Shown: positions 8,616 through 18,962 of the stretch, piece by piece
Layout: each line of letters begins with the position of its first letter
Position numbering within the stretch: position 1 is the first letter of the stretch
Source: Actinoplanes sp. L3-i22
GTDB taxonomy: Bacteria; Actinomycetota; Actinomycetes; Mycobacteriales; Micromonosporaceae
Assembly (NCBI RefSeq): GCF_019704555.1
Contig: NZ_AP024745.1
Coordinates: 2,984,501 to 3,048,500, forward strand
Direction of reading: 5' to 3'
DNA: 64,000 bases
Translations under genes and position numbers: made by a program
The notes under the pieces: generated by a model
What the model saw: only the letters and a program-made list of their open reading frames with translations
What the model was told of the DNA's origin: nothing
Databases searched by the model: none

Positions 8616-9047
8616 ATGGCCGCTACCCACAGCCCTTGGCCGACGACCCGACAGGGTTCGACAGAACATCCCGTGCCCACGCTGCAATACCTGCTGCGAG
8701 CTCACGGCCACACGGTCACGGTGGACGGCGTCTTCGGCGCCCAGACCGGTGACGCGGTACGTGCCTACCAGCACACCCGTGGCCTTCCCGACAACGGCAT
8801 CGTCTGCGCCGACACCTGGCAGGCATTGATCATGGACGTCGGCCCGGGTGCCTCGGGCAGCGCGGTCCGCGGCGTCCAGGACCGGTTCGGCACCGACCCG
8901 GACGGCGTCTTCGGCCCCCGCACCGAGTCGGCGGTCCGCGCCTTCCAGTCGTCGGCGGGCCTGCCCGCGGACGGCGTGGTCGGCCGGCAGACCTGGCAGG
9001 CGCTGGTCACCGCGGCCGAGGCGGGGTCGCTGCGCCAGGCCGCCTGA
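8616..9047 (+). CDS. Protein with two peptidoglycan-binding (PG_binding_1-like) domains
   Basis: A 143-residue protein made of two tandem units of about 60 residues. The first contains VDGVFGAQTGDAVRAYQ and the second PDGVFGPRTESAVRAFQ, each ending in a TWQAL segment, the hallmark of PG_binding_1 domains. There is no signal peptide, transmembrane segment or catalytic domain, so it is a stand-alone binding module; how or whether it reaches the wall is unclear. The ATG follows GAGGAAGGGG. It is monocistronic, between two perfect hairpins. Confidence 0.85.
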   Translation: MAATHSPWPTTRQGSTEHPVPTLQYLLRAHGHTVTVDGVFGAQTGDAVRAYQHTRGLPDNGIVCADTWQALIMDVGPGASGSAVRGVQDRFGTDPDGVFGPRTESAVRAFQSSAGLPADGVVGRQTWQALVTAAEAGSLRQAA

Positions 9048-9057
9048 CGCGACAATC

Positions 9058-9092
9058 GAAGGCGCCGGGTCCGCTGTGGACCCGGCGCCTTC
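9058..9092. terminator. Terminator hairpin after the PG-binding gene
   Basis: A 15-bp perfect inverted repeat (arms 9058-9072 and 9078-9092, 5-nt loop) starting 11 bases after the stop codon. It is very stable. Confidence 0.8.
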
Positions 9093-9233
9093 GCCTGCGC
9101 GAGGTCCGCTGATGCTTGCGGTCACCCCGTTTGCGGTACGACGTAAAACCCGCCCCCGAGATCGTCGGTAATAAATCGGCTCCCCGGCGCACTTCCAGAT
9201 GACAGGAACGCCCTCACGAAGGACGGCCCATCT

Positions 9234-9761
9234 GTGGCAGACCCGGAGACCGCGCGGAAGTTCACCGCGCTGTACGCAGAGCACCATCGACGCGTGTACG
9301 CCTACGCCGTCGCCCGAGCCGGGCAGCCGCTCGCGGACGAGGTGGTGGCCGAGACCTTCCTGGTCGCCTGGCGCCGCTTCGCGCAGATGCCGGGCGCGGC
9401 GGCCCTGCCGTGGCTGCTCGGCGTCGCCCGCAACGTGATCCGCGAGCGCTACCGCGACGAGGAACGGCAGCGCGCGCTCGCCGCCGAGATGCTGGCCTGG
9501 GTGGCCGACACCCCCGACGTCGCCGAGGGGGTGGTCGAACGGTCGACGGTGCTGACCGCGCTCGCGACGCTCTCCGAGAACGACCGGGAAGTGCTCACCC
9601 TGATCGCCTGGGACGGGCTCTCGCCCCGAGCGGCGGCTCGGGTGGTGAACTGCTCCACCCCGACGTTCCTGGTCCGCCTGCACCGGGCCCGCGGCCGCCT
9701 CGAGCAGGCCGTCGCGGAGTCACCCGCCCGCCGTCGCGTCACGAAGGAGCCGAGCCGATGA
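9234..9761 (+). CDS. RNA polymerase sigma factor, ECF/sigma-70 family
   Basis: A 175-residue sigma factor. Region 2 spans about residues 8-75 (FTALYAEHHRRVYAYAVARAG, then DEVVAETFLVAWRRF and LPWLLGVARNVI). Region 4 spans about 100-160 (LATLSENDREVLTLIAWDGL then a helix-turn-helix). The GTG start is preceded by GAAGGA about 10 bases upstream. Its stop overlaps the next gene's ATG (ATGA), so the two are coupled. The partner is membrane-anchored and takes the place of a classical anti-sigma factor but shows no zinc motif. Target promoters are not predictable here. Confidence 0.9.
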   Translation: MADPETARKFTALYAEHHRRVYAYAVARAGQPLADEVVAETFLVAWRRFAQMPGAAALPWLLGVARNVIRERYRDEERQRALAAEMLAWVADTPDVAEGVVERSTVLTALATLSENDREVLTLIAWDGLSPRAAARVVNCSTPTFLVRLHRARGRLEQAVAESPARRRVTKEPSR

Positions 9762-10855
9762 CGAACCGTACCGATCTGATGAAGACGCTCACCGGCGCGC
9801 GCCCGGCCCGGCTGGACCCGCCGCGGACGCCGCCGCTGCCGGACCCGCTGCCGTTCGCGGCCGCGCCCCGGGATCATGGCCGCCGCCGCGGATTCGCCGC
9901 GCTGATCTCGGCCGGCGCTCTGGTGGCCGCCGCCGCGGTCGCCGTGGTCGTGGTCGACCGGAAGCCGTCCGTCGAGCCGGCCCGTCCGCTGACCGCGTCC
10001 CAGCTGCTGCTGACCGCGGCCGAGCGCAGCAGCGCGGAGAAGCCCGTCACCGGTAAGTATCTGGTCGTCCGGATCGAGTACGGGACGGTGATGACCGTCG
10101 GCGCCGGCACCTCGACGTTCCAGATGACGGAGAAGGGGGTGGACCAGACCTGGCTGTCCCGCACCCGGAGCGAACCCACCCGGGTGACGTCGCAGAGCCT
10201 CGGGATGACGCCGACGACACCGGCCGACGAGGCGGCCTGGCGCGCCGCCGGCTCGCCGAAGAAGGTGCTGCTCGGCAAGCCGCTGCCGGACGGCAGCGTG
10301 GCCGAGGGCGAGCCGGTCAGCATCGCCGGGGGCAAGCCGCACACCGGCTCCGCGGGGTATGTGGACGTCTACGCGGTCGGCGGCAAGACCGCTTCCGTGC
10401 CGTACCTGGAAGCCCTGCCGACCGAGCCGGAAGCGCTGCGGGCCGCGCTGCTCAAGAACTTCGCCGTCGACGGCCCCGGGGACCTGCCCGACGACCCGGA
10501 GCAGTGGCTGCTGGTGGTGGCGTCCGGCCTGATCACCGACATCCCGGTCAGCGGCCCGGTGCGGGCGGCGGCCTTCCGCCTGATCGCGACCCTGCCCGGG
10601 GTGCGTTCGCTGGGGGAGGTGGCCGACCGGCACGGCCGCCGGGGCCAGGGATTCGCCTACGCCAGGACGACGAGGTCGGGCGGCGAGATCGAGTACCGCT
10701 TCGTGATCGACGAGGCGACCGGGCGGGCACTGGGCCATGAGGCGGTCGTGCTGCAGCCGGGCGGCATCAACGCGCGGCAGGCGCCCGGGAGCCTGCTCGG
10801 TTACTCCGTGGTCCTGGACCAGCGGACCACCGACGAGAAGCCACCGTCGAAGTAG
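9758..10855 (+). CDS. Membrane-anchored partner of the ECF sigma factor (resembles CU044_5270-type proteins)
   Basis: 365 residues. Residues 1-45 form a Pro/Arg-rich cytoplasmic segment, followed by one transmembrane helix (about 46-66, FAALISAGALVAAAAVAVVVV). The remaining ~300 residues should be extracytoplasmic. Actinobacteria often pair such single-pass proteins with ECF sigma factors, and the 4-nt overlap and AAGGAG ribosome site fit co-expression. The short cytoplasmic tail could bind the sigma factor, but no HXXXCXXC zinc anti-sigma motif is present. The outer domain has no motif I recognise. The role as sensor or anti-sigma factor is inferred from context only. Confidence 0.7.
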   Translation: MTNRTDLMKTLTGARPARLDPPRTPPLPDPLPFAAAPRDHGRRRGFAALISAGALVAAAAVAVVVVDRKPSVEPARPLTASQLLLTAAERSSAEKPVTGKYLVVRIEYGTVMTVGAGTSTFQMTEKGVDQTWLSRTRSEPTRVTSQSLGMTPTTPADEAAWRAAGSPKKVLLGKPLPDGSVAEGEPVSIAGGKPHTGSAGYVDVYAVGGKTASVPYLEALPTEPEALRAALLKNFAVDGPGDLPDDPEQWLLVVASGLITDIPVSGPVRAAAFRLIATLPGVRSLGEVADRHGRRGQGFAYARTTRSGGEIEYRFVIDEATGRALGHEAVVLQPGGINARQAPGSLLGYSVVLDQRTTDEKPPSK

Positions 10856-10859
10856 CGCC

Positions 10860-11627
10860 TCAGGCGGTGCGGCGGGAGGCGGCGGCCGCGGCCGGGTCGA
10901 AGCCGAAAGGCAGCTCCAGCCGGTGCCCGCGCATCAGCTCGCGGTCGCCGAGCAGGTCCTCCGTCTTCCCGTCCGCGGCGATCCGCCCGTCGTCCAGGAT
11001 GACCGACCGCGGGCACAGCTCCAGCGCGTACGGCAGGTCGTGCGTCACCATCAGCAGCGTCACCGGCAGCGTCTCGAGGATCTCGGCCAGCTCGCGCCGG
11101 CTCGCCGGGTCCAGGTTGGACGACGGCTCGTCGAGGACCAGGATCTCCGGCCGCATCGCCAGCACGGTGGCCACCGCGACCCGGCGGCGCTGCCCGAACG
11201 ACAGGTGGTGCGGCACGTGGTCGCGGTGCTCGCTCATGCCGACCGCGGCCAGCGCCTCGTCGACCCGGGCGGCCAGCTCGGCGCCGCGCAGGCCCAGGTT
11301 GGCCGGCCCGAAGCCGACGTCCTCGGCGACCGTGGGCATGAAGAGCTGGTCGTCCGGGTCCTGGAAGACGATGCCGACCCGGCGGCGGATCTCGGCGATC
11401 GCCGGCCGGTCGCCCGGCACGACCGGCAGGCCGGAGACGGTGACCGTGCCACCGCCGCCGTGCAGGATGCCGTTGAGGTGCAGGACCAGGGTGGTCTTGC
11501 CGGCGCCGTTCGGGCCGAGCAGGGCCACCCGCTCGCCGGGGGCGAGGGCCAGGTCGACGCCGCGCAGCGCCGCCCGCCCGTCCGGGTAGGCGTAGTGCAG
11601 CCCGGTGACCTTGAGCGCTTCGTTCAT
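10860..11627 (-). CDS. cbiO: Energy-coupling-factor ABC transporter ATPase (nickel/cobalt)
   Basis: A 255-residue ATPase that powers the Cbi/Nik-type ECF transporter. It shows Walker A GPNGAGKTT near residue 40, the Q-loop in FQDPDDQLF typical of CbiO-like ATPases, signature SFGQRRRVAVA, Walker B ILVLDEPSSNLD and the switch His in VTHD. The ATG overlaps the cbiQ stop (ATGA). It is the last gene of the cbiM-cbiN-cbiQ-cbiO operon and is followed by the convergent membrane protein of the sigma locus, only 4 bases away. Confidence 0.93.
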   Translation of the reverse strand: MNEALKVTGLHYAYPDGRAALRGVDLALAPGERVALLGPNGAGKTTLVLHLNGILHGGGGTVTVSGLPVVPGDRPAIAEIRRRVGIVFQDPDDQLFMPTVAEDVGFGPANLGLRGAELAARVDEALAAVGMSEHRDHVPHHLSFGQRRRVAVATVLAMRPEILVLDEPSSNLDPASRRELAEILETLPVTLLMVTHDLPYALELCPRSVILDDGRIAADGKTEDLLGDRELMRGHRLELPFGFDPAAAAASRRTA

Positions 11628-12376
11628 GCCAGGACCACGATTCCGAGGGTGAGCAGGGGCAGGGCGGCGGCGACCGCCCACTCCCGGGCCGGTGGCCGGC
11701 GGGACGCGACGTGCGGCAGCCGGCCGGTGTAGCCGCGGGACACCATCGCGAGGTAGACCCGCTCGCCCCGCTCGTACGACCGCAGGAACAGCGACCCGAC
11801 GCCCACCGCGAACGCCTTGACCTGCCACAGGAACCGCGGGTCGTAGCCGCGGGACAGCCGCGCGATCCGCATCCGCCGCGCGTCGTCGGCGAGCACGTCG
11901 ATGTACCGCAGCATGAACGTCGCGATCTGGGTGAAGACCGACGGCACCCGCAGCCGGTCCAGCCCGAGGATCAGGTCCCGCATCGTGGTGGTCGCGGCGA
12001 GCAGCAGCGACGCGAGCACGCCGAGCGTCCCCTTGGCGAAGATGTTCCAGGCGCCGTGCAGCCCGTCGACCGACAACGACAGGCCGAGCCAGTCCACCCG
12101 CGGCCCGTGCCCGGCGAACGGCAGCACCACCGCGAGCAGCACGAACGGCAGCTCGATGGTGGCCCGCTTGAGCAGCCACACGGCCGGGACGCGCGCGACC
12201 ACCGAGACAACCGCCAACAACCCGAAATAGCCGGCGAAGGCGTAGAAGCGAGTCGGCGGGGTCAGCACCACCACGATCGTGAACAGCAGCACCGCCACGA
12301 TCTTCACCTCGGGGGCCAGCCGGTGCACCCGGCCGGCCCGGTCCAGGTAGAGCGGATGGGCGTGCCCCGCCCCCAC
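11624..12376 (-). CDS. cbiQ: ECF transporter transmembrane component CbiQ (nickel/cobalt)
   Basis: The GTG at 12376 gives 250 residues and begins one base after the upstream gene's stop; another in-frame GTG lies at 12427 but would overlap the upstream gene by 50 bases. Several hydrophobic helices are visible (VKIVAVLLFTIVVVLTPP, FVLLAVVLPFAG and others). The coupling-helix-like segment ARRMRIARLSRGYDPR and a second RGY motif near the end are typical of EcfT/CbiQ proteins, which link the metal-binding subunit to the ATPase. Confidence 0.9.
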   Translation of the reverse strand: MGAGHAHPLYLDRAGRVHRLAPEVKIVAVLLFTIVVVLTPPTRFYAFAGYFGLLAVVSVVARVPAVWLLKRATIELPFVLLAVVLPFAGHGPRVDWLGLSLSVDGLHGAWNIFAKGTLGVLASLLLAATTTMRDLILGLDRLRVPSVFTQIATFMLRYIDVLADDARRMRIARLSRGYDPRFLWQVKAFAVGVGSLFLRSYERGERVYLAMVSRGYTGRLPHVASRRPPAREWAVAAALPLLTLGIVVLA

Positions 12377-12377
12377 C

Positions 12378-12725
12378 TCAGGCGGCCTTCTGCTCGCGCC
12401 GGCGGACCAGCCAGAACCCGCCCGCACCGAGCCCGAAAGTGATCAGCACGCCGGCCACCCCGGCCAGGCCGTTCGACAGCGCCGCGTTGTGGATGCCCCG
12501 GATGCCGTAGTTGGCGAGCGGGCTGTCCCGCATCTGGTGCCCCTGCTCCCGCTGGGCCATGCAGCTGCCGCCGGTGATCGCCCCGGCCGCGTCGAACGTG
12601 CAGCCCTGCCGGGCCGTCGCGTCCAGGCCGTCCGGGCTGCCGGAGGCGAAGTTGCTGACCACGCCGGCCAGCAGCAGCGCCACGAGCAGGCCGCCGGCCA
12701 GGAACCATCCGAGTCGCTTGGTCAT
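12378..12725 (-). CDS. cbiN: CbiN-like PDGLE-domain subunit of the metal transporter
   Basis: 115 residues with an N-terminal transmembrane helix (about 6-24), an extracytoplasmic loop starting SGSPDGLDATAR (the PDGLE signature) and a C-terminal helix (about 84-105). Such proteins serve as the small partner of CbiM/NikM and are needed for metal uptake. The loop carries SPLANYGIRGI, conserved in the family, and two Cys residues. The ATG overlaps the cbiM stop by 4 bases. Confidence 0.88.
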   Translation of the reverse strand: MTKRLGWFLAGGLLVALLLAGVVSNFASGSPDGLDATARQGCTFDAAGAITGGSCMAQREQGHQMRDSPLANYGIRGIHNAALSNGLAGVAGVLITFGLGAGGFWLVRRREQKAA

Positions 12726-13426
12726 GCCACGACCTCCGTCGGCGCCGGGGTGACGACCGGCTTGCGGAACTTGCGGAGCGCGTAGACCAGGTCCGGCCGG
12801 ACCCGGGCCACGGTCGCCACGGTGGTCGCCGCGATCAGGCCCTCGCCGATGCCGATCAGGACGTGGGTGCCGGCCATCGTGCCGGCGATCCAGGGGAGGG
12901 ACAGGTCGGTGGTGCCGCCCAGCGCGTACTCCAGCACGAAGCCCTGCGAGGCGATCACGACCGAGACGACCGACGCGATGAACGCGGTGGCGCCCAGGCC
13001 GCCCGGCGTCTTCGGCAGCAGCCGCAGCAGGCCGGCGACCAGCAGATATCCGGCGGCGGTGCCGAGGATCGCCATGTTGGTGATGTTCAGCCCGATGGCG
13101 GTCAGGCCACCGTCGGCGAAGAGCAGGCACTGCACGATCAGCACGGTCGAGACGCACAGCGCGCCGACCCACGGCCCGACCAGGATCACCGCGAGCGTGC
13201 CGCCCAGCAGATGCCCGGAGACCCCCGGCAGCACCTGGAAGTTCAACATCTGCACGGCGAAGATGAACGCCGCGACCAGCCCGGCCATCGGCGCCAGCCG
13301 ATCGTCGAGATCGGCCCGCGCCTTCACCACGCAGACCGCCAGCACGGCCACGGCGAAGACCACGAAGATCGCGGACACCGGGCCGTCGACGATCCCGTTC
13401 GCGATGTGCATCGCATGCGCATCCAT
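12722..13426 (-). CDS. cbiM: Metal-binding S component CbiM/NikM
   Basis: A 234-residue membrane protein, the substrate-capturing subunit of the ECF nickel/cobalt transporter. It has the family's MHIANGIVDGPVSA start, VSGHLLGG and the GIGEGLIAATTVA segment. In this family the free N-terminus and His2 bind the metal. Here the frame and the best ribosome site (GAGGGGG) place the ATG at 13426, adding five residues (MDAHA) before the canonical Met-His; the second ATG at 13411 is the alternative. It is first in the operon, 62 bases from a Nur-like palindrome, so nickel is more likely than cobalt. Confidence 0.88.
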   Translation of the reverse strand: MDAHAMHIANGIVDGPVSAIFVVFAVAVLAVCVVKARADLDDRLAPMAGLVAAFIFAVQMLNFQVLPGVSGHLLGGTLAVILVGPWVGALCVSTVLIVQCLLFADGGLTAIGLNITNMAILGTAAGYLLVAGLLRLLPKTPGGLGATAFIASVVSVVIASQGFVLEYALGGTTDLSLPWIAGTMAGTHVLIGIGEGLIAATTVATVARVRPDLVYALRKFRKPVVTPAPTEVVA

Positions 13427-13761
13427 GGCGCCACCCCCTCGCGGGGCCGGATTCCCCGCGAGCTCAGCCTATAAGGCAGGGGTGGCTGTTGCACATCCTT
13501 GGCAACTGGAATGAGGAATGAACGTGATCATCATCAAAGTTCACGATCAAGACCTTTCTTTCCAGGGTCCGCCGTGGTCCAGACCGCCGCTCCCGCCGGG
13601 GACCCTTCCGGGCCGAGCAGGGCGCTGGCGCGCCCAGAACGCTCGACCCGCAAGGGCGACGTCCGAGGGCGGTTGCGGTCAGACCAAAAACCGTGAGTCG
13701 CGTCGCCGCCCGGGCCACGGCGTAGCTCGCGCAGGCCTTTTCAACCCGAGGGTGGGCGCGG
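13427..13761. other. Intergenic region upstream of cbiM
   Basis: 335 bases with no supported gene. It contains the Nur-like operator at 13489-13505 and a possible minus-strand -10 (TATAGG, 13473-13468) between that site and cbiM. I looked for a cobalamin riboswitch and did not find the conserved core. Short open frames here lack ribosome sites and family features. Confidence 0.5.
13489..13505 (-). promoter_or_regulatory. Candidate Nur (nickel-responsive Fur-family) operator
   Basis: On the minus strand it reads TTGCCA-AGGAT-GTGCAA, matching the 6-5-6 architecture tTGCaa-N5-ttGCAA described for Streptomyces Nur boxes, with both TTGC/GCAA cores intact. It lies 63 bases upstream of the cbiM start in the promoter region. 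No nur gene is in the window. Confidence 0.55.
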
Positions 13762-14733
13762 TCAAACCGGCAGATCAAGAACGTCGTCGACCACCCGCCG
13801 GGGGGACCGCTGACCGGGGTGACCGAAACCGATCCGCAGGGCGATCTGCGGGAACCCGGTCCGGCTCAGCGAGCGCCGCAACTGGTCACGGGCGGCCGGC
13901 ACCTCGATCGGCTGGGAGATCATCGAGCTGGCCAGGCCGGCGTCGGTCACGGTCAGCAGCACCCGCTGCAGCGCCTGCCCGGCCTGCACCTGGTCGATCC
14001 GCCGGTCGCCGGCCGTGCCGAGGATCCCGACCAGCGGTTCCGGCTCGTAGTCCCGGCCCGGCGGGCGGCGCCGGCCGGTGAACGCCCGCTGCGGGATCAG
14101 GTCCTGGTGCTCGCCGACCGGGGCGCCGGCGTAGGCGGGCATCCCGTCCGCCGCGTCCTCGGTGTCCGTCCAGGTCACCAGCTCGGCCTGGTACCGCTCG
14201 TCGCGGCGCAGCACCCGGTCGGCGCTGTGCGCGAGCTCCGAGAACCCGGTCAGCGCGGTCATCCCGACCAGCAGGTCCAGCCAGGCGTGCTCGGCGCGGG
14301 CCGCCTCGATCAACCGGACCCGGACGTCCGCGGGCACCGGGTCGGGCCAGAACGGCTGCCGGTTGCTGTGCCGGCGGGGGATCGCGGCGTGCAGGTCGGT
14401 CTCGCCGTACGTCGGCGGCCTGGTCCTTCCCGGCGTCAGCCGGGCGATGATCTCGGGTTCGGCGGCATCCGGCAGCAGCACCACCTCGGCCGGGGTCCCG
14501 GCCCAGGCCAGGGCGATCCGGGCGTTGAAGGTGGCCGCGCCGAGCGCGAGACGCAGCGCCCAGCCACCCCGGTCGGCGACGGTGAGCCGGCGGGCCGGAT
14601 CGGCCAGCACCTCGATGCCGCCGTCCCGCAGCCGGAAGATCCAGGGCTGGGTGTTGTGCATCGAGGGCGCCTGGATGCCGGCCGCCGCCGCGCGCCGCAG
14701 GTCTGACTCGTCGTAGCCGTTCACACCGTCCAC
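13762..14733 (-). CDS. acg: Acg-family FMN-binding nitroreductase-like protein
   Basis: 323 residues from a GTG. It matches the Acg family, a double nitroreductase-fold protein typical of mycobacterial DosR regulons. Visible segments are APSMHNTQPWIFRL near residue 22, RLALGAATFNARIAL near 81, RRHSNRQPFWPDPVP near 130, and GLASSMISQPIEVP with QIALRIGFGHP toward the end. Known Acg proteins bind flavin but lack classical nitroreductase turnover, so a flavin-sequestering or redox role under hypoxia is plausible. It lies downstream of devS on the same strand, with an exact DosR-box match in the 43-base gap. Confidence 0.85.
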   Translation of the reverse strand: MDGVNGYDESDLRRAAAAGIQAPSMHNTQPWIFRLRDGGIEVLADPARRLTVADRGGWALRLALGAATFNARIALAWAGTPAEVVLLPDAAEPEIIARLTPGRTRPPTYGETDLHAAIPRRHSNRQPFWPDPVPADVRVRLIEAARAEHAWLDLLVGMTALTGFSELAHSADRVLRRDERYQAELVTWTDTEDAADGMPAYAGAPVGEHQDLIPQRAFTGRRRPPGRDYEPEPLVGILGTAGDRRIDQVQAGQALQRVLLTVTDAGLASSMISQPIEVPAARDQLRRSLSRTGFPQIALRIGFGHPGQRSPRRVVDDVLDLPV

Positions 14734-14759
14734 GATGCCCCGCGGATCCGGCCGCGGGC

Positions 14760-14774
14760 AGGGCCGAAAGTCCC
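14760..14774 (-). promoter_or_regulatory. DevR/DosR box upstream of the acg-type gene
   Basis: On the minus strand it reads GGGACTTTCGGCCCT, an exact fit to the DosR-box form GGGACTTNNGGCCCT. It lies 27-41 bases upstream of the acg start, between the devS stop and acg. Confidence 0.7.
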
Positions 14775-14776
14775 GG

Positions 14777-16474
<1,698 letters not shown>

Positions 16475-16501
16475 CTATCCGGTCGCAGGGCTGCCTGGCC
16501 C

Positions 16502-16516
16502 GGGACCTATGGCCCT
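16502..16516 (+). promoter_or_regulatory. DevR/DosR box between devS and devR
   Basis: GGGACCTATGGCCCT, one mismatch from GGGACTTNNGGCCCT and close to a perfect palindrome. It is centred 43 bases upstream of devR, suggesting autoregulation of devR and possibly devS. Confidence 0.65.
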
Positions 16517-16551
16517 GTGTCACCGGGCCGGGCGGGGGCTAAAAAGGAGAC

Positions 16552-17187
16552 ATGATCCGAGTCTTTCTCCTCGACGACCACGAGGTCGTCCGCCGTGGCC
16601 TGATCGACCTGCTCCAGGCGGGCGGCGACATCGAGGTGGTCGGCGAGTCCGGCTCCGCGCGCGAGGCGGCGGCCCGCATCCCGGCGCTGCGGCCGGACGT
16701 CGCGGTCCTCGACGCCCGGCTCCCCGACGGCAACGGCATCGACGTGTGCCGGGACGTGCGGGCGGTCGACTCGACGATCAAGGGGCTGATCCTGACGTCG
16801 TACGAGGACGACGAGGCCCTGTTCGCCGCGATCATGGCCGGCGCCTCGGGCTACGTCCTGAAGCAGATCCGCGGCACCGACCTGGTCGACGCGGTCCGCC
16901 GGGTCGCGGGCGGCCAGTCCCTGCTCGACCCGGCGGTCACCCAGCGGGTCCTGGAACGCATCCGCAACGGCGTGGAGCAGCCCCGCGAGCTGGCCGGCCT
17001 GACCGACCAGGAGCGCCGCATCCTGGAGTTCGTCGCCGAGGGCCTGACCAACCGCGAGATCGCCGGCAAGATGTTCCTGGCCGAGAAGACGGTCAAGAAC
17101 TACGTCTCGTCCCTGCTGGCCAAGCTCGGCCTGGAACGCCGTACCCAGGCCGCGGTCCTGGCTACCAAGCTGCTGGGCCACAACTGA
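16552..17187 (+). CDS. devR: NarL/LuxR-family response regulator DevR/DosR
   Basis: 211 residues. The receiver domain (1-120) has the acidic pair at residues 8-9, phospho-acceptor Asp54 ([11 protein letters not shown]) and the conserved Lys in YVLKQIRG. The LuxR-type DNA-binding domain (about 145-208) has [22 protein letters not shown] and the recognition region [19 protein letters not shown], the sequence style of DosR rather than generic NarL proteins. The ATG follows AAAAAGGAGA. It is divergent from devS and overlaps the convergent HEAT-repeat gene by 26 bases at the 3' end. Confidence 0.93.
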   Translation: MIRVFLLDDHEVVRRGLIDLLQAGGDIEVVGESGSAREAAARIPALRPDVAVLDARLPDGNGIDVCRDVRAVDSTIKGLILTSYEDDEALFAAIMAGASGYVLKQIRGTDLVDAVRRVAGGQSLLDPAVTQRVLERIRNGVEQPRELAGLTDQERRILEFVAEGLTNREIAGKMFLAEKTVKNYVSSLLAKLGLERRTQAAVLATKLLGHN

Positions 17188-18928
17188 TCCGCTCGCGGGC
17201 GGCGACCGTGGCCGCAAGCATCATCTCGTCCGCCCGCATCTCGGCGTCGGCGTCGCCGATGTTGAAGCCGCCCCGCCGCCGTCGGTCGATGAACTCGTCG
17301 AGCAGGCCGAGCACCGGCCGCGCGTGCGCGCCCATCCCGGCGAGAGTCCGCAGCACCTCGGGGCCGTACATGTCGTCGAACAGGTAGGCCGGCAGCACCG
17401 CCAACAGCTCGCCGGCCACCTCGGGCCCCTCGACGAGCCAGATCGCCCGGGCCGCGTTCACCTGCGGGAATCCGCTTCCCGCGAACAGGCTGCGCAGCTG
17501 CCCGTGCTGCCGGGCGGTCAGCCCGCCGTGCTCCGCGAGCCAGGTCAGCACCTCGGCATCGGCGACGCGGCCGCGGCGGAAGACCTCCGGTCGCGCGGCC
17601 AGGTGCTGGTCGGCGAGCGCCCGATCCCGGGTGACCCAGAACCGGGCGAGCGGGTAGTGCTCCAGGTCGGGGACCGCCGCCGCGGCGGCCGGGCCGATCC
17701 GGCCGAGCGCGTGCAGCGCCAGGTCCGGGGTGTCGTTCTCGGCGTTCCGGACCCGCGCGGCGAGCTCCGGCACCGCGGCCCCGGCGGCCGGCCCGAAGGC
17801 GGCCAGCACCCGCAGTGCCGTCACCGGCTCGGACGAGTTCGGGCGGGTGGCCAGGATCCGCCGCGCGGCGGCCACCGGCAGGGCCGGGTCGGCGCCGGCC
17901 CGGGCGAGCGCCCGGAACGCCTGGACCACGCGGGGCTGGCAACCGCCGTCGAGCATCAGCCGGGTCAGGCCCGGCGTCGCCCGGTGATCACCGGCACTGC
18001 CCAGCCCGAGGGCGGCCGCCGGGCCGAGCTCCGGATCGTCCAGGAGCGCCGCGAGGTCGTCGGCGGCGATGCGGGACGCGGCGGGCGACGAGGCCAGGGC
18101 CCGCACGGCGGCCTCCCGGGCTCCGGTCGGCAGGAGCGCGGCCAGGACCGGCGCCAGCCGGGCGGGTCCGGCCCGCCATCGGCGCATCGCGGCGCGCGCC
18201 ATCCGGACGCCCTCCAGCTGGACCGTCGTGCTCTCGGCCGGCCCGGCCAGGCGCTGGGCCCAGGCGTAGCAGTCCTCCTCGCGGTCGAGGACGGTCAGCA
18301 TCCGGGCCCAGCGGGTGCCCGGGGTCGACGGGAGCCAGTGTCCCGGCGCGTCCAGGGTCCCGGCGCTGGCTTCGAGGTCGGCCCGGATCCGGGCGTCCAG
18401 GACCGGCCAGGCCGCCGGATCGGCCCGGTCGAACAGCGCGATGTTCGCCAGCAGGCGGACGGCGGGCGTGGGATCCGCACGGAGATGGTCCAGAAGTTCC
18501 CGGGGGCCGGGGACCGGATTCCAGGTCAGGGTGGCCGTCAGGGCGATCCGCAGGACCGGGTCGGCCGAGGCGTGCAGCGCGGCCAGCGCCCGTCCCGGTT
18601 CGGCGGCGCGTGCCAGCAAAGCGGCAGCGGTCCGGCGGACCGCGGCGTCCGGGTCGGTCAATGCGCGCTCGGCGGCGTCCGCGACTTCCGGCCGGTCGGC
18701 GAGGTCGGCGGACAGGTCGCCCAGCAGTTCCAGGACGGTCCGGCGGATCGGGGCGCGGTCGTCGGTGGTGAAGGTGAGCAGGCGGTCGAGTGTCGGCCAC
18801 CACCCGGCCCGGATCATGTCGAAGACGCGGGAGCGCGCCTCGCCGGGCACGAGGACATCACCCGAGGTGATGCCGGTCGTCAGCCAGGTCCAGTCGGCCG
18901 GGGTGGGCGACGGGACGTAGCCGGTCAC
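17162..18928 (-). CDS. HEAT-repeat protein
   Basis: 588 residues of Ala/Leu/Arg-rich alpha-helical repeats throughout, with HEAT/PBS-lyase-type units such as [33 protein letters not shown] and [16 protein letters not shown]. No signal peptide, membrane helix or catalytic motif is seen. Such proteins usually scaffold protein-protein contacts. It starts at a GTG 34 bases after the stop of the REC-PAS-GAF kinase and is probably co-transcribed with it, so it may act in that signalling pathway. Its 3' end overlaps devR. Confidence 0.8.
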   Translation of the reverse strand: MTGYVPSPTPADWTWLTTGITSGDVLVPGEARSRVFDMIRAGWWPTLDRLLTFTTDDRAPIRRTVLELLGDLSADLADRPEVADAAERALTDPDAAVRRTAAALLARAAEPGRALAALHASADPVLRIALTATLTWNPVPGPRELLDHLRADPTPAVRLLANIALFDRADPAAWPVLDARIRADLEASAGTLDAPGHWLPSTPGTRWARMLTVLDREEDCYAWAQRLAGPAESTTVQLEGVRMARAAMRRWRAGPARLAPVLAALLPTGAREAAVRALASSPAASRIAADDLAALLDDPELGPAAALGLGSAGDHRATPGLTRLMLDGGCQPRVVQAFRALARAGADPALPVAAARRILATRPNSSEPVTALRVLAAFGPAAGAAVPELAARVRNAENDTPDLALHALGRIGPAAAAAVPDLEHYPLARFWVTRDRALADQHLAARPEVFRRGRVADAEVLTWLAEHGGLTARQHGQLRSLFAGSGFPQVNAARAIWLVEGPEVAGELLAVLPAYLFDDMYGPEVLRTLAGMGAHARPVLGLLDEFIDRRRRGGFNIGDADAEMRADEMMLAATVAARERISCGPAAW

Positions 18929-18962
18929 GAGGTGCGGCGCGGGGCGCCCTTCCGGTAGGTCG

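Noticed and set aside
9120..9233. An ECF-type autoregulated promoter before the sigma factor gene (AAC...CGTC).
   Set aside because: The spacing between the AAC and CGTC elements is too short for an ECF promoter and no second copy was seen.
13599..13616. A third DosR-like site in the cbiM upstream region.
   Set aside because: GGGACCCTTCCGGGCC is palindromic but one base out of register with the DosR-box spacing.
13427..13761. A cobalamin riboswitch upstream of cbiM.
   Set aside because: A short CAGCCAC...CTGCC stretch resembles part of the B12 box, but the rest of the conserved core could not be found and the sequence fits a Nur operator better.
13518..14081. A plus-strand gene beginning MNVIIIKVHDQDLSFQG.
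   Set aside because: Only the first ~20 codons look protein-like; the rest is antisense to the acg-type gene and Arg/Gly-rich, with no ribosome site.
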